Shown piece by piece: positions 1 through 10,376 of a DNA stretch of 37,504 bases; position 1 is the first letter of the stretch; each line of letters begins with the position of its first letter. Both the position numbers and the translations under genes were made by a program. Origin of the DNA: Apostichopus parvimensis (lineage: Eukaryota; Echinodermata; Holothuroidea; Aspidochirotida; Stichopodidae); NCBI GenBank assembly GCA_000934455.1, contig KN885091.1:4222-41725 (forward strand), given 5' to 3'. The notes beneath the pieces are model-generated. The model did not search any database and was not told the DNA's origin. It saw only the letters and a list, made by a program, of their open reading frames with translations.

Positions 1-1778
1 TCATTCATACACTACCATTAGTGTGGGGGAAAAAATCATAAAACAAAACATTTTTGGTTACATATAACCAAAGATTTATTAAAGTGATGCCCCGTAATTT
101 TACCGTGCGTTACTCACAGGATAAACCACGGTCAGCTGACCTGAATGGACCAATAGGATTTAGGAATCTTTACTAAGTATGAATGAACATGATTTAGACA
201 CCACATGTTAAGACACGAAAGAACAAATAAAGACAGTGCACCATTGAGAAAGATTTGTTTTGACTATTTCTGCAATGTAAAAAATGACGGTGATGAGTTC
301 ATATCTGTAACCGGGTAATTGCAGTCATCGTCAGAAGAGCTATGCGATTAATCAACTACAAAGAAAGAGTCGACTACCAGCACTAATATATAAACTAAAT
401 CTTATTGCAGATGTCTTCAATGTAAATTATAAAAAAATCATTTTGATGTGTTATTTGTTTACCGAAGACAGCTATCAGTCTAGGTAGTATATTGTTCTAT
501 AATACTATTAAGCTTTGAGAAATGACCCTTTAAAAAGTTGAGGTTCATCATTTAAAGTGACTGGATTCACTGCACTATTATATATATAGTTTAAATAATA
601 CACAGACCATTTTGGGTCAGTTTCTCAGATGTAACACATAACTGAATGGAGAAAAGGTAACAATATTACGAGTCTTACTACACTGTCAAAACAATTTGAC
701 AGTTTGAGGCCGTAAATTTACGGCCTCAAACTGTCAAATTGTTTTGACAGTGTAATAAGTTTGTCATCACAATTGGTGTTGAATGTCATCCTAGGATACT
801 CTGTCATTTATACTGTATGAAGTAAAAAAGAACACCTTTTGGTTTGGTTTACTGGTTACAAACTTGATAAATCAATGGACTCACAATGAAACACTTAGGC
901 CAGTACTGGGGAGCTGGTCACATCATCATCATCATCAATTTAGTCTTAGAGAAACATTCCAGATATTTAGCAAACTTTAAAGCTGAATTATCTTGAAAAC
1001 CTAACTGGCTACAGAAGTAAAGATCTCTCATTCAATATTTTTTTTCTCACTTTTCTTAGATTAAACTTCTGCCAAAAGTCATCCTTTAATCCCTGGTACT
1101 ATACATTTCATCAACGATTTTCTTGATTGTAAAACTTGATGAGAAACTTGGAAAAAAACACTTGAAGAGTTAACTTACAAGTGTATGACCTACTGTATAT
1201 TTAAAGGGGATCACTGCTATGGAGGTATCTAAAGGATCAGAGTTATTATAAAGAGTATGCTATTCTGTTTTCATTGATGCTACCATCTTTTGAATTGCTG
1301 ATCACCTACTGTAACATCACTCCATTTTCTCATTGCCAGCTCTCTTAAAATGTTTTGTCAAAGTTCCCCTTTAAACATAATCAGAGTATTACTTTGACTG
1401 TTTAGCCATTTTTCTTCTTCTCCAGATACTTAATATGTTCAAACTATTATGACATGTTAAACTATTATCAGCCATACAACGGTTAATCAAGGCAAATCAT
1501 AGTGTTTATTCATAACTATTTTCAAGGTTAAATTTGCTCACGTACATGATGCAGACTTGAGACAATTTGATGCATATTGATTAAATATGACTTGGCCGGA
1601 AACGAAACTGTTAAAATTTTTATTCAAACTTGATTCAGCCTGGCTCTTGACTCAATTTGTATAACCGGTATGACAAATTGCAATCTCAAAATATTCTAAA
1701 AAAGACCAAGAATGGTCAGATCTGATCAAAGTTGAACTATATTTACAGCCTCAATAAGAGCATCTTTACTCACTCTGA
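1..1778. other. Non-coding: left part of glycogen phosphorylase intron 1
   Basis: Apart from the 86-bp palindrome I see no exon, RNA gene or clear repeat. No match to glycogen phosphorylase exon 2 or 3 (EFYMGR or GNGGLGRLA type) on the minus strand. Confidence 0.6.
674..759. mobile_element. 86-bp near-perfect palindrome, possible MITE with TA borders
   Basis: Arms of 43 bp meet with no spacer at 716/717 (CGTAAATTTACG), with one mismatch (678/755). Each arm contains its own inverted repeat, ACTGTCAAA-ACAA-TTTGACAGT. The CACTG...CAGTG core is flanked by TA on both sides, as in Tc1/mariner-type MITEs, but no transposase or second copy is present here. Confidence 0.6.
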
Positions 1779-2005
1779 CACTCGATCGTAAAGTGAAGCA
1801 AGGCACTTGATTGTAAAGTGAACCAAGACACTTGATTGTAAAGTGAAGCAAGGCACTTGATTGTAAAGTGAACCAAGACACTTGATTGTAAAATGAACCA
1901 AGACATATGATTGTGAAGTGAACCAAGACACTTGATGATAAAGTGAACCTCGGCACTTGATTGTAATGTAAACCATGGCACTTGATTGTAAAGTGAACCA
2001 AGACT
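1779..2005. repeat. 25-bp minisatellite, about nine copies
   Basis: Tandem 25-bp units built around CACTTGATTGTAAAGTGAA plus CCAAGA or GCAAGG, with scattered substitutions. It lies in glycogen phosphorylase intron 1. Open frames through it are by-products of the repeat. Confidence 0.93.
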
Positions 2006-2394
2006 ATTTTCCGAGAGATTTCTAGAGTGGAGCTATCATGCTAACTTGCATACCGCCACATGTAGTATGCACACTGTTGGATAGCACATGCATCAACTAT
2101 ACCAGCAAAGGTAAATCAAATGGTTCATGCAAATTTATTGTGTCTTAACCCAATAACTCTAAAAAGAGGTTAAATACCCTGTCAGGCCATAGGTTGTAAC
2201 ACTGCGTTACTGCCTGCATACTGTTACGTATGTTGTGATATGGCAAATGAAACTTTTAAAAGAGTTTATGTCAAGATTTCCAGTGATTCTATATATGCCA
2301 GGAGCGAAACAAAATAGAATTGTTTTTAAAAATCACATCTTCCCATCTGTTTCGATTTTCAACTTTACTGTAAAGGATGTCTGCTATATCATTT

Positions 2395-2490
2395 GCTTTA
2401 ATTTGCTTTCTTTAAGCGCCTTCAGCAGTGACTTTTGTCTACTGATTTGGCGCTATATAAGTCTCATTTATTTTTAATATTATTAGTATT
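2395..2490 (+). mobile_element. LINE/SINE 3' tail remnant
   Basis: TTAAGCGCCTTCAGCAGTGA ... GGCGCTATATAAGT followed by an AT-rich tail matches the generic 3' tail shared by L2/CR1-type LINEs and their SINEs (AAGCGC ... GCGCTATATAAA). No coding part is visible before it. Confidence 0.5.
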
Positions 2491-5228
2491 CCTCTTGAAG
2501 CAGGAGAATTGATATTTGATATTATTTATAGGATTTTGTCTGAAGTTCATTGTCTCAATGTTCAAGTGACTTTCTTCAAGTGTTCAAATTGGATGACTTG
2601 ACTGATCTCTACGATTTTTGGGCAAATAACTGGACTTGTAATGGAAGGTATTTTAATACTGTTCTTGACTTGGGACATCCATACAGTGCATTCTGTGTCT
2701 CCACTTGAATTATGTCTAAGTTACCATATATATATTTATACCTTTCACAATATTATAAAACTAGGCATTCTGGTTTTGATAAACAACCTGAGCTGTAACT
2801 GGACTCAAGCTCCTCTCAGAGGTTACAAAGAAACATATCCAGGGTAACTCTATCCAAGCCCTATTGTTCAGTTAACTCTCTCTGCCAAACAATATCTTTC
2901 TATACCTGTATTGTAATACATGACCTCTTAGCAAATAAAAGATATTATAATCTAAAATATACATCGTAGGCATATTATATTATACTGTACTGTACTGTAC
3001 GTACATCAAAGTTACTGATTTCTTATTATTAATTAAATACCTAGCCCAACCAATTTTCATTGTCATATTTGTATTTTATCTTGATACTATACGTCGCACA
3101 GCCGTGGAGTTCCACAGAGAATTCCAACAGAGTCTACACCTAGATTTGTTTGACAAACTCGTTCACATCGCTGTGGAATTTGTATAATTTGCATACACAT
3201 GGTTCAGGGCAATTAAGAAATTATAGTTACTGTACTAGATACTACCGGTAGAATAAATACTCATATTAAATTGCAGAGTTTCTAAAGAGTTGTGAACTCA
3301 TGCCACTACTCTCTTACGATATATCCACACTTGGAAAGACCAATTCCACTTTCCTCTAAAAGCTGCTTTAGGTTGTTAAGTTTGGGTTACTGTGACTTGG
3401 GCATGTCATATTCGCACAGTATTGTAACTGTAACTGTAACCTAATTCATGGATATATATTAAAAGCAGATGGTTACGAGCATCTGGTTACTGCTGGGGAT
3501 GGGGAAGGGGGCGTTGGAGGATGAGGATATGGTTCATAAACTGTTTACTCCCTTACAAATAATTCTGTGTCCCACAATTACAGTTTATTGTATTGTTTCC
3601 TCTATTTAGCAAACCCTACATTAGAATCTATACCTATTTTCCTTCATGTTGCACCTTTGAATGAAAACTGCTCTCATTATTGAGTTTACAACTGTTATTT
3701 CCTTGCACAGTTGACTATAGATAAGGTTCCACAAGATTGTAACAAATTTAGACAAAATGCAAAGTTTGCAAATTATGAAAGATTATCAAATTCATATATC
3801 AGTAACATCATCCTTCTCAGAGTGTAGATGACATTTATCAAAAAAGAATATTACCAGAGGAAGGTTGTTTTGGCAAAGACTAAAATGTCAGAATGTAATA
3901 AAGTTCAATGCTAACAGAAATAGATACACAAGGAATTAATTAACTGCAGTGTACTCGCTAGTTTTCCAGCTCTACCAACATGATTTGTTTAATAAAGCAT
4001 TTCCTCACATGCATCACATGTTTATACCAACAGATTAAAAACAACTGACAATGTTCATTGTTCACTGCATACTTTCATTTTGTCCAGCAGCCTGGTGAAT
4101 TAAAAAAAGAACATATATCCTATTACTCCAGTGGCAACCTTGCTACATGAGGTGCATGCTAAAGATATATCATACCCACTACTGTATAGTGTATACAGCA
4201 TGTCCAGCAGCCATGTGAATGAGAACTTATCACATACTGTCAGGGCTTGACATTATAAGCTACAAAAAGGGCACAGCAAAAATGTCATTAAGTAAGTTCC
4301 AATGGTGAAGGGCATCATGGCAATTGGGAAGGGCATGACGGCAAAAATGAAAATCAGGAAGGGTACTGGCCGGATTTTCCGTCTTCGCAGCACTAACTCA
4401 TCTGAGGAGCAATAAAAGTGTCTAATCAGACCATTTCATTATGGACGCAGTAAAAATACAAGTATCAGACTACAAACTGTTATTTTTCCATCTGAACAAA
4501 ACTCTTATTTACAGTTTTATGTACAGTAGAGTGAAAATCTTTGCAAATAATGATGGCAGCGAATGAAAACAAACTTTCTCAAAACTTCTTAAATTTTTGT
4601 ATAGTTTGCGAATCATGACTAATGGCATGTAGAAAACGCCTCATGAAATAATTTAGGAGGTGTTGGCCACCTTACAGTAAGTGTATTGGTATTCTGACAC
4701 AAAACATTTGTTTGAACTTCATGTGTTTTTGTTAATGAACCAAATACTACCCTATCTTTGTCAGTGTATGGCACAGTGAAGCCTAACCAACTCCGCAGTT
4801 CAATGCATACTTTGTCGGCAAAAGGTTTTTACCAACATGACATTTTGTGTATTGTGGATTTGATTTTCTGCATATAAGCTCTAAACTGTATCTTGTGTCA
4901 TTACCATATGGATTTTAATAGCGCGAACTCTGAATAAAGTGGATACAACTTGATAAACATTTTGTATATATTGTAGTAATTTAGGGCTCTAATAGTTTAG
5001 GTTCAGATGGAGATTTTCCAAAGGTTTATTTTGAGGTGGAGTACTCCACTTGGGCCGCTAGTACTATATTTGACTGTTTAGTTTGCTTGCGTATCCAAGC
5101 AGTCATGATATGGATGTTTAGCAAACTTTTTAATTGGTTTAGAAATGAATACTTAACACAACATGTTTGTGAATGCTTTTAGAACACATTACGTGCTCAA
5201 CCCATACCCTGTGATAAATGGTAATATT
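2491..5228. other. Non-coding intron 1 sequence
   Basis: AT-rich sequence with short simple repeats (TACTG at about 2980-3005) and a loosely repeated AAGGGCAT/GGCAAAAATG stretch at about 4250-4370. No gene or known element recognised. Confidence 0.6.
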
Positions 5229-5624
5229 CAGTGGCGGAGCTAGGGGTATTGGTCAGAGGGGGCGAGAATGGTCTGTAAGGGCGCTTTCGACACTATCTAA
5301 GCAGAGCGCCACCACAGGTTGGCGCGGAGCGTACAGAATTTTTTTGAGTAAAGATACTCCCTAGATCGCCGGAAATGACCCTTTCCGGGCCTTGCTAATT
5401 TGCAGATAAACAAAGAATAAATAGCCGTTAGAGCATTTTGTCAGAAAATTACAGCAAGAAAATGTAACAAATGTCAAAAGGTAGATGAGACGCAATAAAA
5501 AAGTCAATAATCGTGAATAAGTAGAAAGTGGTAAAAAGCTGAAAAGGTCGCCAGCAGTCCATTTGAGTCCGTCAGGGGAGGCATTTCGCCCCCCCCCCCT
5601 GACTGTATGGACGCTCCGCCACTG
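5229..5624. mobile_element. hAT-type non-autonomous DNA transposon (MITE), copy 1
   Basis: 396-bp element with terminal inverted repeats CAGTGGCGGAGC / GCTCCGCCACTG, flanked by a perfect 8-bp target duplication GTAATATT (5221-5228 and 5625-5632). An 8-bp duplication with CAG...CTG ends indicates the hAT superfamily. It has no coding capacity. A hairpin-forming poly-C segment lies near the right end. It sits inside glycogen phosphorylase intron 1. Confidence 0.92.
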
Positions 5625-5632
5625 GTAATATT

Positions 5633-6445
5633 AGATTTTAAATAATGTCCTCCGCTGTATGTTTACCAATGGAAGGAATGCTCCGTGAATAACCTCCATA
5701 CAAAGTCAATGGGTTTTACTGTGTGATTTCCCTCGCATACAGTTAACTAATTGGAGAAGTCCCATTGACTGAATGTGTGAAAGTAAAGAGATTGTAGTTT
5801 TTGCGAAGGACGAATTAAACAAAACCTCCCCAAGATTGGTGATTTACTCTAAAGTGTAACTTAGTGTAATACTTGGCATGTGCAGTACTGACAGATGGCA
5901 GGGGGAAAGATGACAAAACAAACATGGCATTGCAGCAAATTTTGCCGTCAGCTGCATGTATTTTTCAGGGCACCTCAGCAAATATCGAGGGCGCAACGGC
6001 TACTTGCCATCGGTTATATCAGGCCCTGTACTGTAGCTACTGTATATTCTTAGCACAGGAAGCCACTGGTACTTCTGTTAAATCATCCGTCTTTTACTAT
6101 TGGCTAATGTTTGTTTTACGCCTTACAGCTTAGAACAGGTTTTTATATCACGTACAATATTTGACATGGCAATTAGCCAAAATATCACCATTATCTCATA
6201 GAAGAGAGTGTTCAATCAGGTTGATAGAAAAATTGGCAACTTTAAATTCAACAAAAGTTGTTCAAAAGCACTCAAAGACAGTTCCATGAAATTAATTATA
6301 ATACCTATCCACCCCCCCCCCCCCTCCCCTTTTCCTCAAACTCATAGCAAATATATATCCTAAACTTGTGGTTTCAGCTAAATGGTAAGTGAAGTCCAAA
6401 TTGACAGCTTCATAGTGCCAATAATGTAAGCATGCCCATGTAACC
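5633..6445. other. Non-coding intron 1 sequence
   Basis: Holds a poly-C run at about 6311-6325 and an 86-codon open frame at 5873-6133 with no family resemblance. Nothing else seen. Confidence 0.55.
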
Positions 6446-6740
6446 GAAATTCCAGATCTGTAGATTAGGTTTCATAAATCTGGCCATATAAAGCCAGATA
6501 TAACTGGATATGTAGTCAATCCAGATGAAGTTTTATCTGGCCCAGATACATGGATGCCATAAAATTTAACCAGATAAAATTTTATATGGGCCATATAAAA
6601 CTTCATTTTATATTAAGCTATATCTGCCTAATGTTTTATCTGGCCAGATATAAATTCCAGATCTGGAGCAGATCTGGCCCAGATTGATATTCCAGATCTG
6701 GCCCTGATCTGGATTCTTATATCTGGCCCAGATCTGGGAC
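6446..6740. repeat. Cluster of palindromic CCAGATCTGG-type motifs
   Basis: Over about 295 bp there are more than fifteen ATCTGG or CCAGAT motifs, three of them full CCAGATCTGG palindromes, mixed with TATCTGGCC variants on both strands. It looks like a decayed interspersed repeat capable of much self-pairing. I do not recognise the family. Confidence 0.6.
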
Positions 6741-6858
6741 TTTGTTAAGTGTGTGCATGTACAGAGTTGCCATGCACGGATGGAATGGAAACATGTTTGA
6801 ACAGAGGCTATGGTGGGAGTGATATAGTCATGGCTCCAACGGATAGGCATTACATATA

Positions 6859-6892
6859 ATAATATTGTTGAGGTGCACCTCAACAATATTAT
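6859..6892. repeat. 34-bp perfect palindrome
   Basis: ATAATATTGTTGAGGTGCACCTCAACAATATTAT in total, centred on GTGCAC (6873-6878), with 17-bp arms and no mismatch. It sits between the CCAGATCTGG cluster and the tRNA-like sequence and could be the end of one composite repeat. Confidence 0.85.
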
Positions 6893-6930
6893 GGCAGGGA
6901 TTTGGCATCAGGTCAAGAGAAGCTGGTTCC

Positions 6931-7002
6931 TGGCAAGGATTTGAACCAGGAAAGTAATGATAGAGCCCCAAGGAATGGACACTCTAACCAAAACACCTTG
7001 CC
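6931..7002 (-). ncRNA. tRNA-like sequence, pseudogene or SINE head
   Basis: On the minus strand a perfect 7-bp acceptor stem GGCAAGG/CCTTGCC encloses TGGTTAGAGTG (A-box-like) and GGTTCAAATCC (B box), 72 nt including an A discriminator. The D arm is short and the anticodon stem poor, so it is not a working tRNA. A tRNA-derived SINE head or decayed tRNA copy is likely. Confidence 0.5.
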
Positions 7003-7698
7003 ATGTCGTTTACCCTTTACAGCACAAATAGCAATTTGAATTGTATTTAGTGTGATAACTTGGAAAGGAAACAGTAGTGCCAATGAGCTTGGACCGACAA
7101 TGGGCCATTTGTTTCCTGACCCCTCTCAGTCTCACTAAGTAAGCCAATGCTAATTACAGAAATTTGCAAACAATGACTGTGGAAAATTAGAAAGAATACC
7201 TTTGGACTTTTATTTGCTATCTTATTAAATATTTTCAAACTTTCTCAACATTAAACTAGCATAATAAAAGACTTCTTCTCGATGGAGCCACTCCCGGAGA
7301 GACCTTTGGAAATCTCGCCGTAGCCACTCGATTTTAGGGGGTCTTTTAGTGTGGCAAGGTATTCTATAATTGCTCTCAGGAACGAACCTGGAGGCCTTGG
7401 TGCCTACTTTAAGAGTACATTAAGCTAGAACTTAGCTCTAAAGTTTCTATTGCAGTGTGATAGGCCTAACCTCAGTCTAAGTTCAGTTCAGCGTGAACTG
7501 ATTTGTGTTAGACTTCATGTAAAATTACAGATAACAGAGACTAGTGAGATTAAGTTGAACCCTGTAGCGTTTAACGTACGCCTAATGTTAGGTTAGGCGG
7601 GATGTCATAAAAATGGTGTCCCTGCAATCTTCCATATACAATTGTGTAGATGTATGTCTAAATAGCCTAGATGATTAATGATAAAAAAGAATAAAAAC
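7003..7698. other. Non-coding: intron 1 beside the exon 1 donor
   Basis: Contains a somewhat GC-richer stretch (about 7275-7460) and a small inverted repeat AGTTCA-GCG-TGAACT near 7487. No gene recognised. Confidence 0.5.
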
Positions 7699-7944
7699 CT
7701 TTGGATCATTTTCGTAGTAATACTGCTGTGTTCTAATCCAGCGGCTAACGAGATGATCCCGCACAGTATGGGCCAATGCAATGTAGTAATCCCGTTGAGT
7801 AGCGACATTACGATCCTTTACTAGGGTGTAATGCAAGTGTCGATTGAAGCTCTTTTTGATTGTCGTAACATCCTCTACTTGGGCAATTCCACGTACACTG
7901 ATCTGCTTCAGTTTCTCCTTGTCTGTTTTAGGTTTCGATGCCAT
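7699..7944 (-). CDS. pyg: Glycogen phosphorylase, first coding exon
   Basis: Glycogen phosphorylase releases glucose-1-phosphate from glycogen in the cytosol, using pyridoxal phosphate. This exon gives the first 82 residues: [19 protein letters not shown], then [40 protein letters not shown] and [15 protein letters not shown]. The KQISVRG segment is the regulatory site, with Ser at the Ser14-type position phosphorylated by phosphorylase kinase; an AMP-site Tyr/Arg region follows. The start codon has a good context (AAAATGG). The exon ends at DPK in phase 0 before GTTTTT, the same border as vertebrate PYG exon 1. The next exon (RIYYLSLEFYMGR type) was not found in 1-7698, so intron 1 exceeds 7.6 kb or the gene is broken; I favour the long intron. 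Jagged lies upstream on the same strand. Confidence 0.93.
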
Positions 7945-8170
7945 TTTGTTCAGTATTTTAAAGCAGTGCGGAAAAAGGAGAACTAAATTCCCAGGGTAGG
8001 CCTACGTGCAGTACAGAGCTATCCTTGCCTCACACAAACAGCACACAAGGAAGATGCACGCACACACATAAAACAGCGCTCAAGCTGTCTTGACCTCACG
8101 TACCGAAGCAGCCGAAAAGCCGTGACGTATGCGTGATGGAGGACTTCCCAGGTCAACGACCAAATTACTG
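7945..8170 (-). promoter_or_regulatory. Probable 5' UTR and promoter of glycogen phosphorylase
   Basis: This 225-bp stretch directly upstream of the start codon is richer in CpG than its surroundings. On the minus strand it has a cAMP-response-like TACGTCA (8123-8129), an AGGTCA half-site (about 8093) and a weak TATA-like TTTTATG (about 8068). Cyclic-AMP control would suit this enzyme, but that is inference and no transcription start can be set. Confidence 0.45.
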
Positions 8171-8295
8171 TTTACATCTTCTAGCCATGTGACATGACTA
8201 TGGAGGTGTGGCTGATGCACTGGCAATAGCCACACGGCTTTTTATGAAATCATGATCGAGCTATGGGGAAAGGGAGACATGAGTGGGGGCGGAGA

Positions 8296-8673
8296 CAGTG
8301 GCGGAGCTAGGGGTATTGGTCAGGAGGGGCGAGAATGGTCTGTAGGGGCGCTTTCGACACTATCTGAGAGGAGCGCCACCACAGGTTGGCGCGTAGCGTA
8401 CAGAAATTTTTTGAGTAAAGATACTCCCTAGATCGCCGATAATGACCCTTTCCGGGCCTGGCTAATTTGCAGATAAACGAAGAATAAATAGGTGCCAAAT
8501 TACACCAACAAAATGTGACAAATGTCAATAGGTAGATGAGAGCGCAATGAAAAAGTCAATAATCGCGAATAAGTAAAAAGTGGTAAAGAGCTGAAAAGGA
8601 CGCCAGTAGTCCATTTGAGTCCGTCAGGGGGGCATCCGCCCCCCCCCCTGACTGTATGGACGCTCCGCCACTG
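8296..8673. mobile_element. hAT-type MITE, copy 2
   Basis: 378 bp, same family and orientation as the element at 5229-5624, with the same termini. A perfect 8-bp target duplication GGCGGAGA flanks it (8288-8295 and 8674-8681). It is shorter than copy 1, mainly through an internal difference near 8490. It lies about 350 bp upstream of the glycogen phosphorylase start codon. Confidence 0.92.
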
Positions 8674-8681
8674 GGCGGAGA

Positions 8682-10284
8682 GGACAGGGGGAAAGGGCAA
8701 TAGAAGGAATGGAAAAGAATATAGCATGTGGAAAAAAAAAGCGGTTGAAGTTCTCACAACTATAACTTGTTACAGCTAGGTCGACTCCAGTATAGGCTCA
8801 CTGGGATGAGCATATAAAAAAGAAAACAATTGTATATATTTACCAATAAGGTTTTGTGTTGGTCAATATTACTCAGTTATTTGCCTCCACTTTGTAGCAT
8901 GCTCAAGTTACCAAAATTATTTGGCGACGGGCAATGATTGAGTTATAACCAGGGTCTTATTATACTCTGGGGTTTTACGGTATATACCTAATCCAACAAA
9001 ATAACTTTCTCAGTGTACGAGTTAAGGTCTGTATACCGACCAATGTAATCAACAAGAAATCAGACTTATTGAAACCTGGATCAAGATATTGAAATTGTAG
9101 CTCTTGCTGAAAAAGCCTGCCAGTTTCGATGAAGTAATTAACAATTAAAAAACGGCACGATGCAGTCACGGTAAACTAAATCAAGTTACTTTGTTTATAT
9201 TTTCACCGGACCATCATAAACAGTTTGCATGTGATCTTCGGCTGGTGGAGACACCAAAACCTTCGAACTTTTTTGGATTTGCTTTTTTATAAGCAACACC
9301 CATTGTAACACAACGAAACTACACCAAGTCGCTTCTATATAGGGAACTGCCGTCAAAATAGTGCTCTCGAGCTCTGTGATGGTTCAGTTGCATGGTCAGA
9401 ATGAAATTCCTGTTCGAGCCGTGCAAGACACGGCTCCTGCAGGTTAATTAGAACTTTTAATTTTTTTCGAAATTATAATTCTATATATATCGAAAATATC
9501 TGTAATTTTTTTTTCTCTCGAAATTTGGAGAAAAGATAATGGATTATGAGAATATGGACAAAATGTATCATTTTGATTGCCTGGCACTCGTCAGTATGAG
9601 TATACATGTTATTAATGGAACATTTAAGAGACAAAAGGAGAGGAGAAATGTTGTTAGTGACCTTCCCAAGTGCAAAAAGTAATAGTGTGTGCGGTGGGCC
9701 CGGGGTGGAGGACAGTATGCCTATAGTTTAGGTTATTGCCATAGAAATTGAACAAGGCCTACTTCAATATTTATGGATACGCTATCATTGGCAAGTTTTT
9801 TGTATATTTGTGAAAGTAGTGGCGTACTTTCGGAACTACAAAACCGAAAGCCAGTTGTTTTGACACTGCGGGGAGTGAAATAGAGCAAATTCGCGGAGAA
9901 TCGGTTGTGTAGAATTTTGACATGGCAATTTACATGTATCGTAGGTGGCAAATGCATTGGGCTTTAAGGAAATGTCCCTTTTAATGAAAAATATTCTGCA
10001 TACCGATCCATTGTTCTCATTGTGTATACGACCTATCGAAATAAACATAAACGGTGCTATTGAAAGTGTACAGTGTACCTAATACGCGACAAAGGCAAAA
10101 ATATATGCTAAAGCTTTACATTTCTAAGGAAAAAGAACGTTTAAGATCGTATTTAATCTGCTTGTTACGATTCTTTAGTCCACACATAAACAAACGGAAC
10201 TATTGCAGTCTAAGCTAACCCGGGTTTCAATACAAGAAAGACCGCATGAACGGGATTATTTGTGGCTCTCTATGTTAATCATGA
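8682..10284. other. Intergenic, upstream of glycogen phosphorylase
   Basis: No gene recognised. A hairpin GAGCCGTG-CAAGA-CACGGCTC lies at 9416-9436. Open frames of 64-85 codons look random. Confidence 0.55.
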
Positions 10285-10366
10285 GGTAGCGTGGCCGAGT
10301 GGTCTAAGGCGCTGGTTTTAGGCACCAGTCATTTCGATGGCGTGGGTTCGAATCCCATCGCTGCCA
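10285..10366 (+). tRNA. tRNA-Leu (anticodon UAG)
   Basis: 82-nt class II tRNA. The acceptor stem GGTAGCG/CGCTGCC has one wobble pair. The anticodon loop TTTAGGC between CTGGT and ACCAG gives anticodon TAG, reading CUA. There is a long variable arm and a T arm with GGTTCGAATCC. The discriminator is A. The A box TGGCCGAGTGG and B box GGTTCGAATCC match pol III consensus. There is no intron. Confidence 0.97.
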
Positions 10367-10372
10367 TGTATC

Positions 10373-10376
10373 TTTT
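10373..10376 (+). terminator. Pol III terminator of tRNA-Leu
   Basis: A TTTT run seven bases after the tRNA 3' end, the usual RNA polymerase III stop. Confidence 0.75.

Noticed and set aside
1726..2001. Three overlapping open frames with repeated LVHFTIKCL peptides
   Set aside because: All arise from the 25-bp minisatellite.
5873..6133. 86-codon open frame in glycogen phosphorylase intron 1
   Set aside because: No similarity recognised; not bounded by convincing splice sites in phase with glycogen phosphorylase, and on the opposite strand.
8500..8757. 85-codon minus-strand open frame with Pro/Gly-rich part
   Set aside because: Runs across the right end of MITE copy 2, including its poly-C tract.
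9416..9436. Hairpin GAGCCGTG-CAAGA-CACGGCTC near a TTCGAGC, considered as a tRNA or Rho-type terminator
   Set aside because: No acceptor stem or A box can be built around it, and it is not near a gene end.
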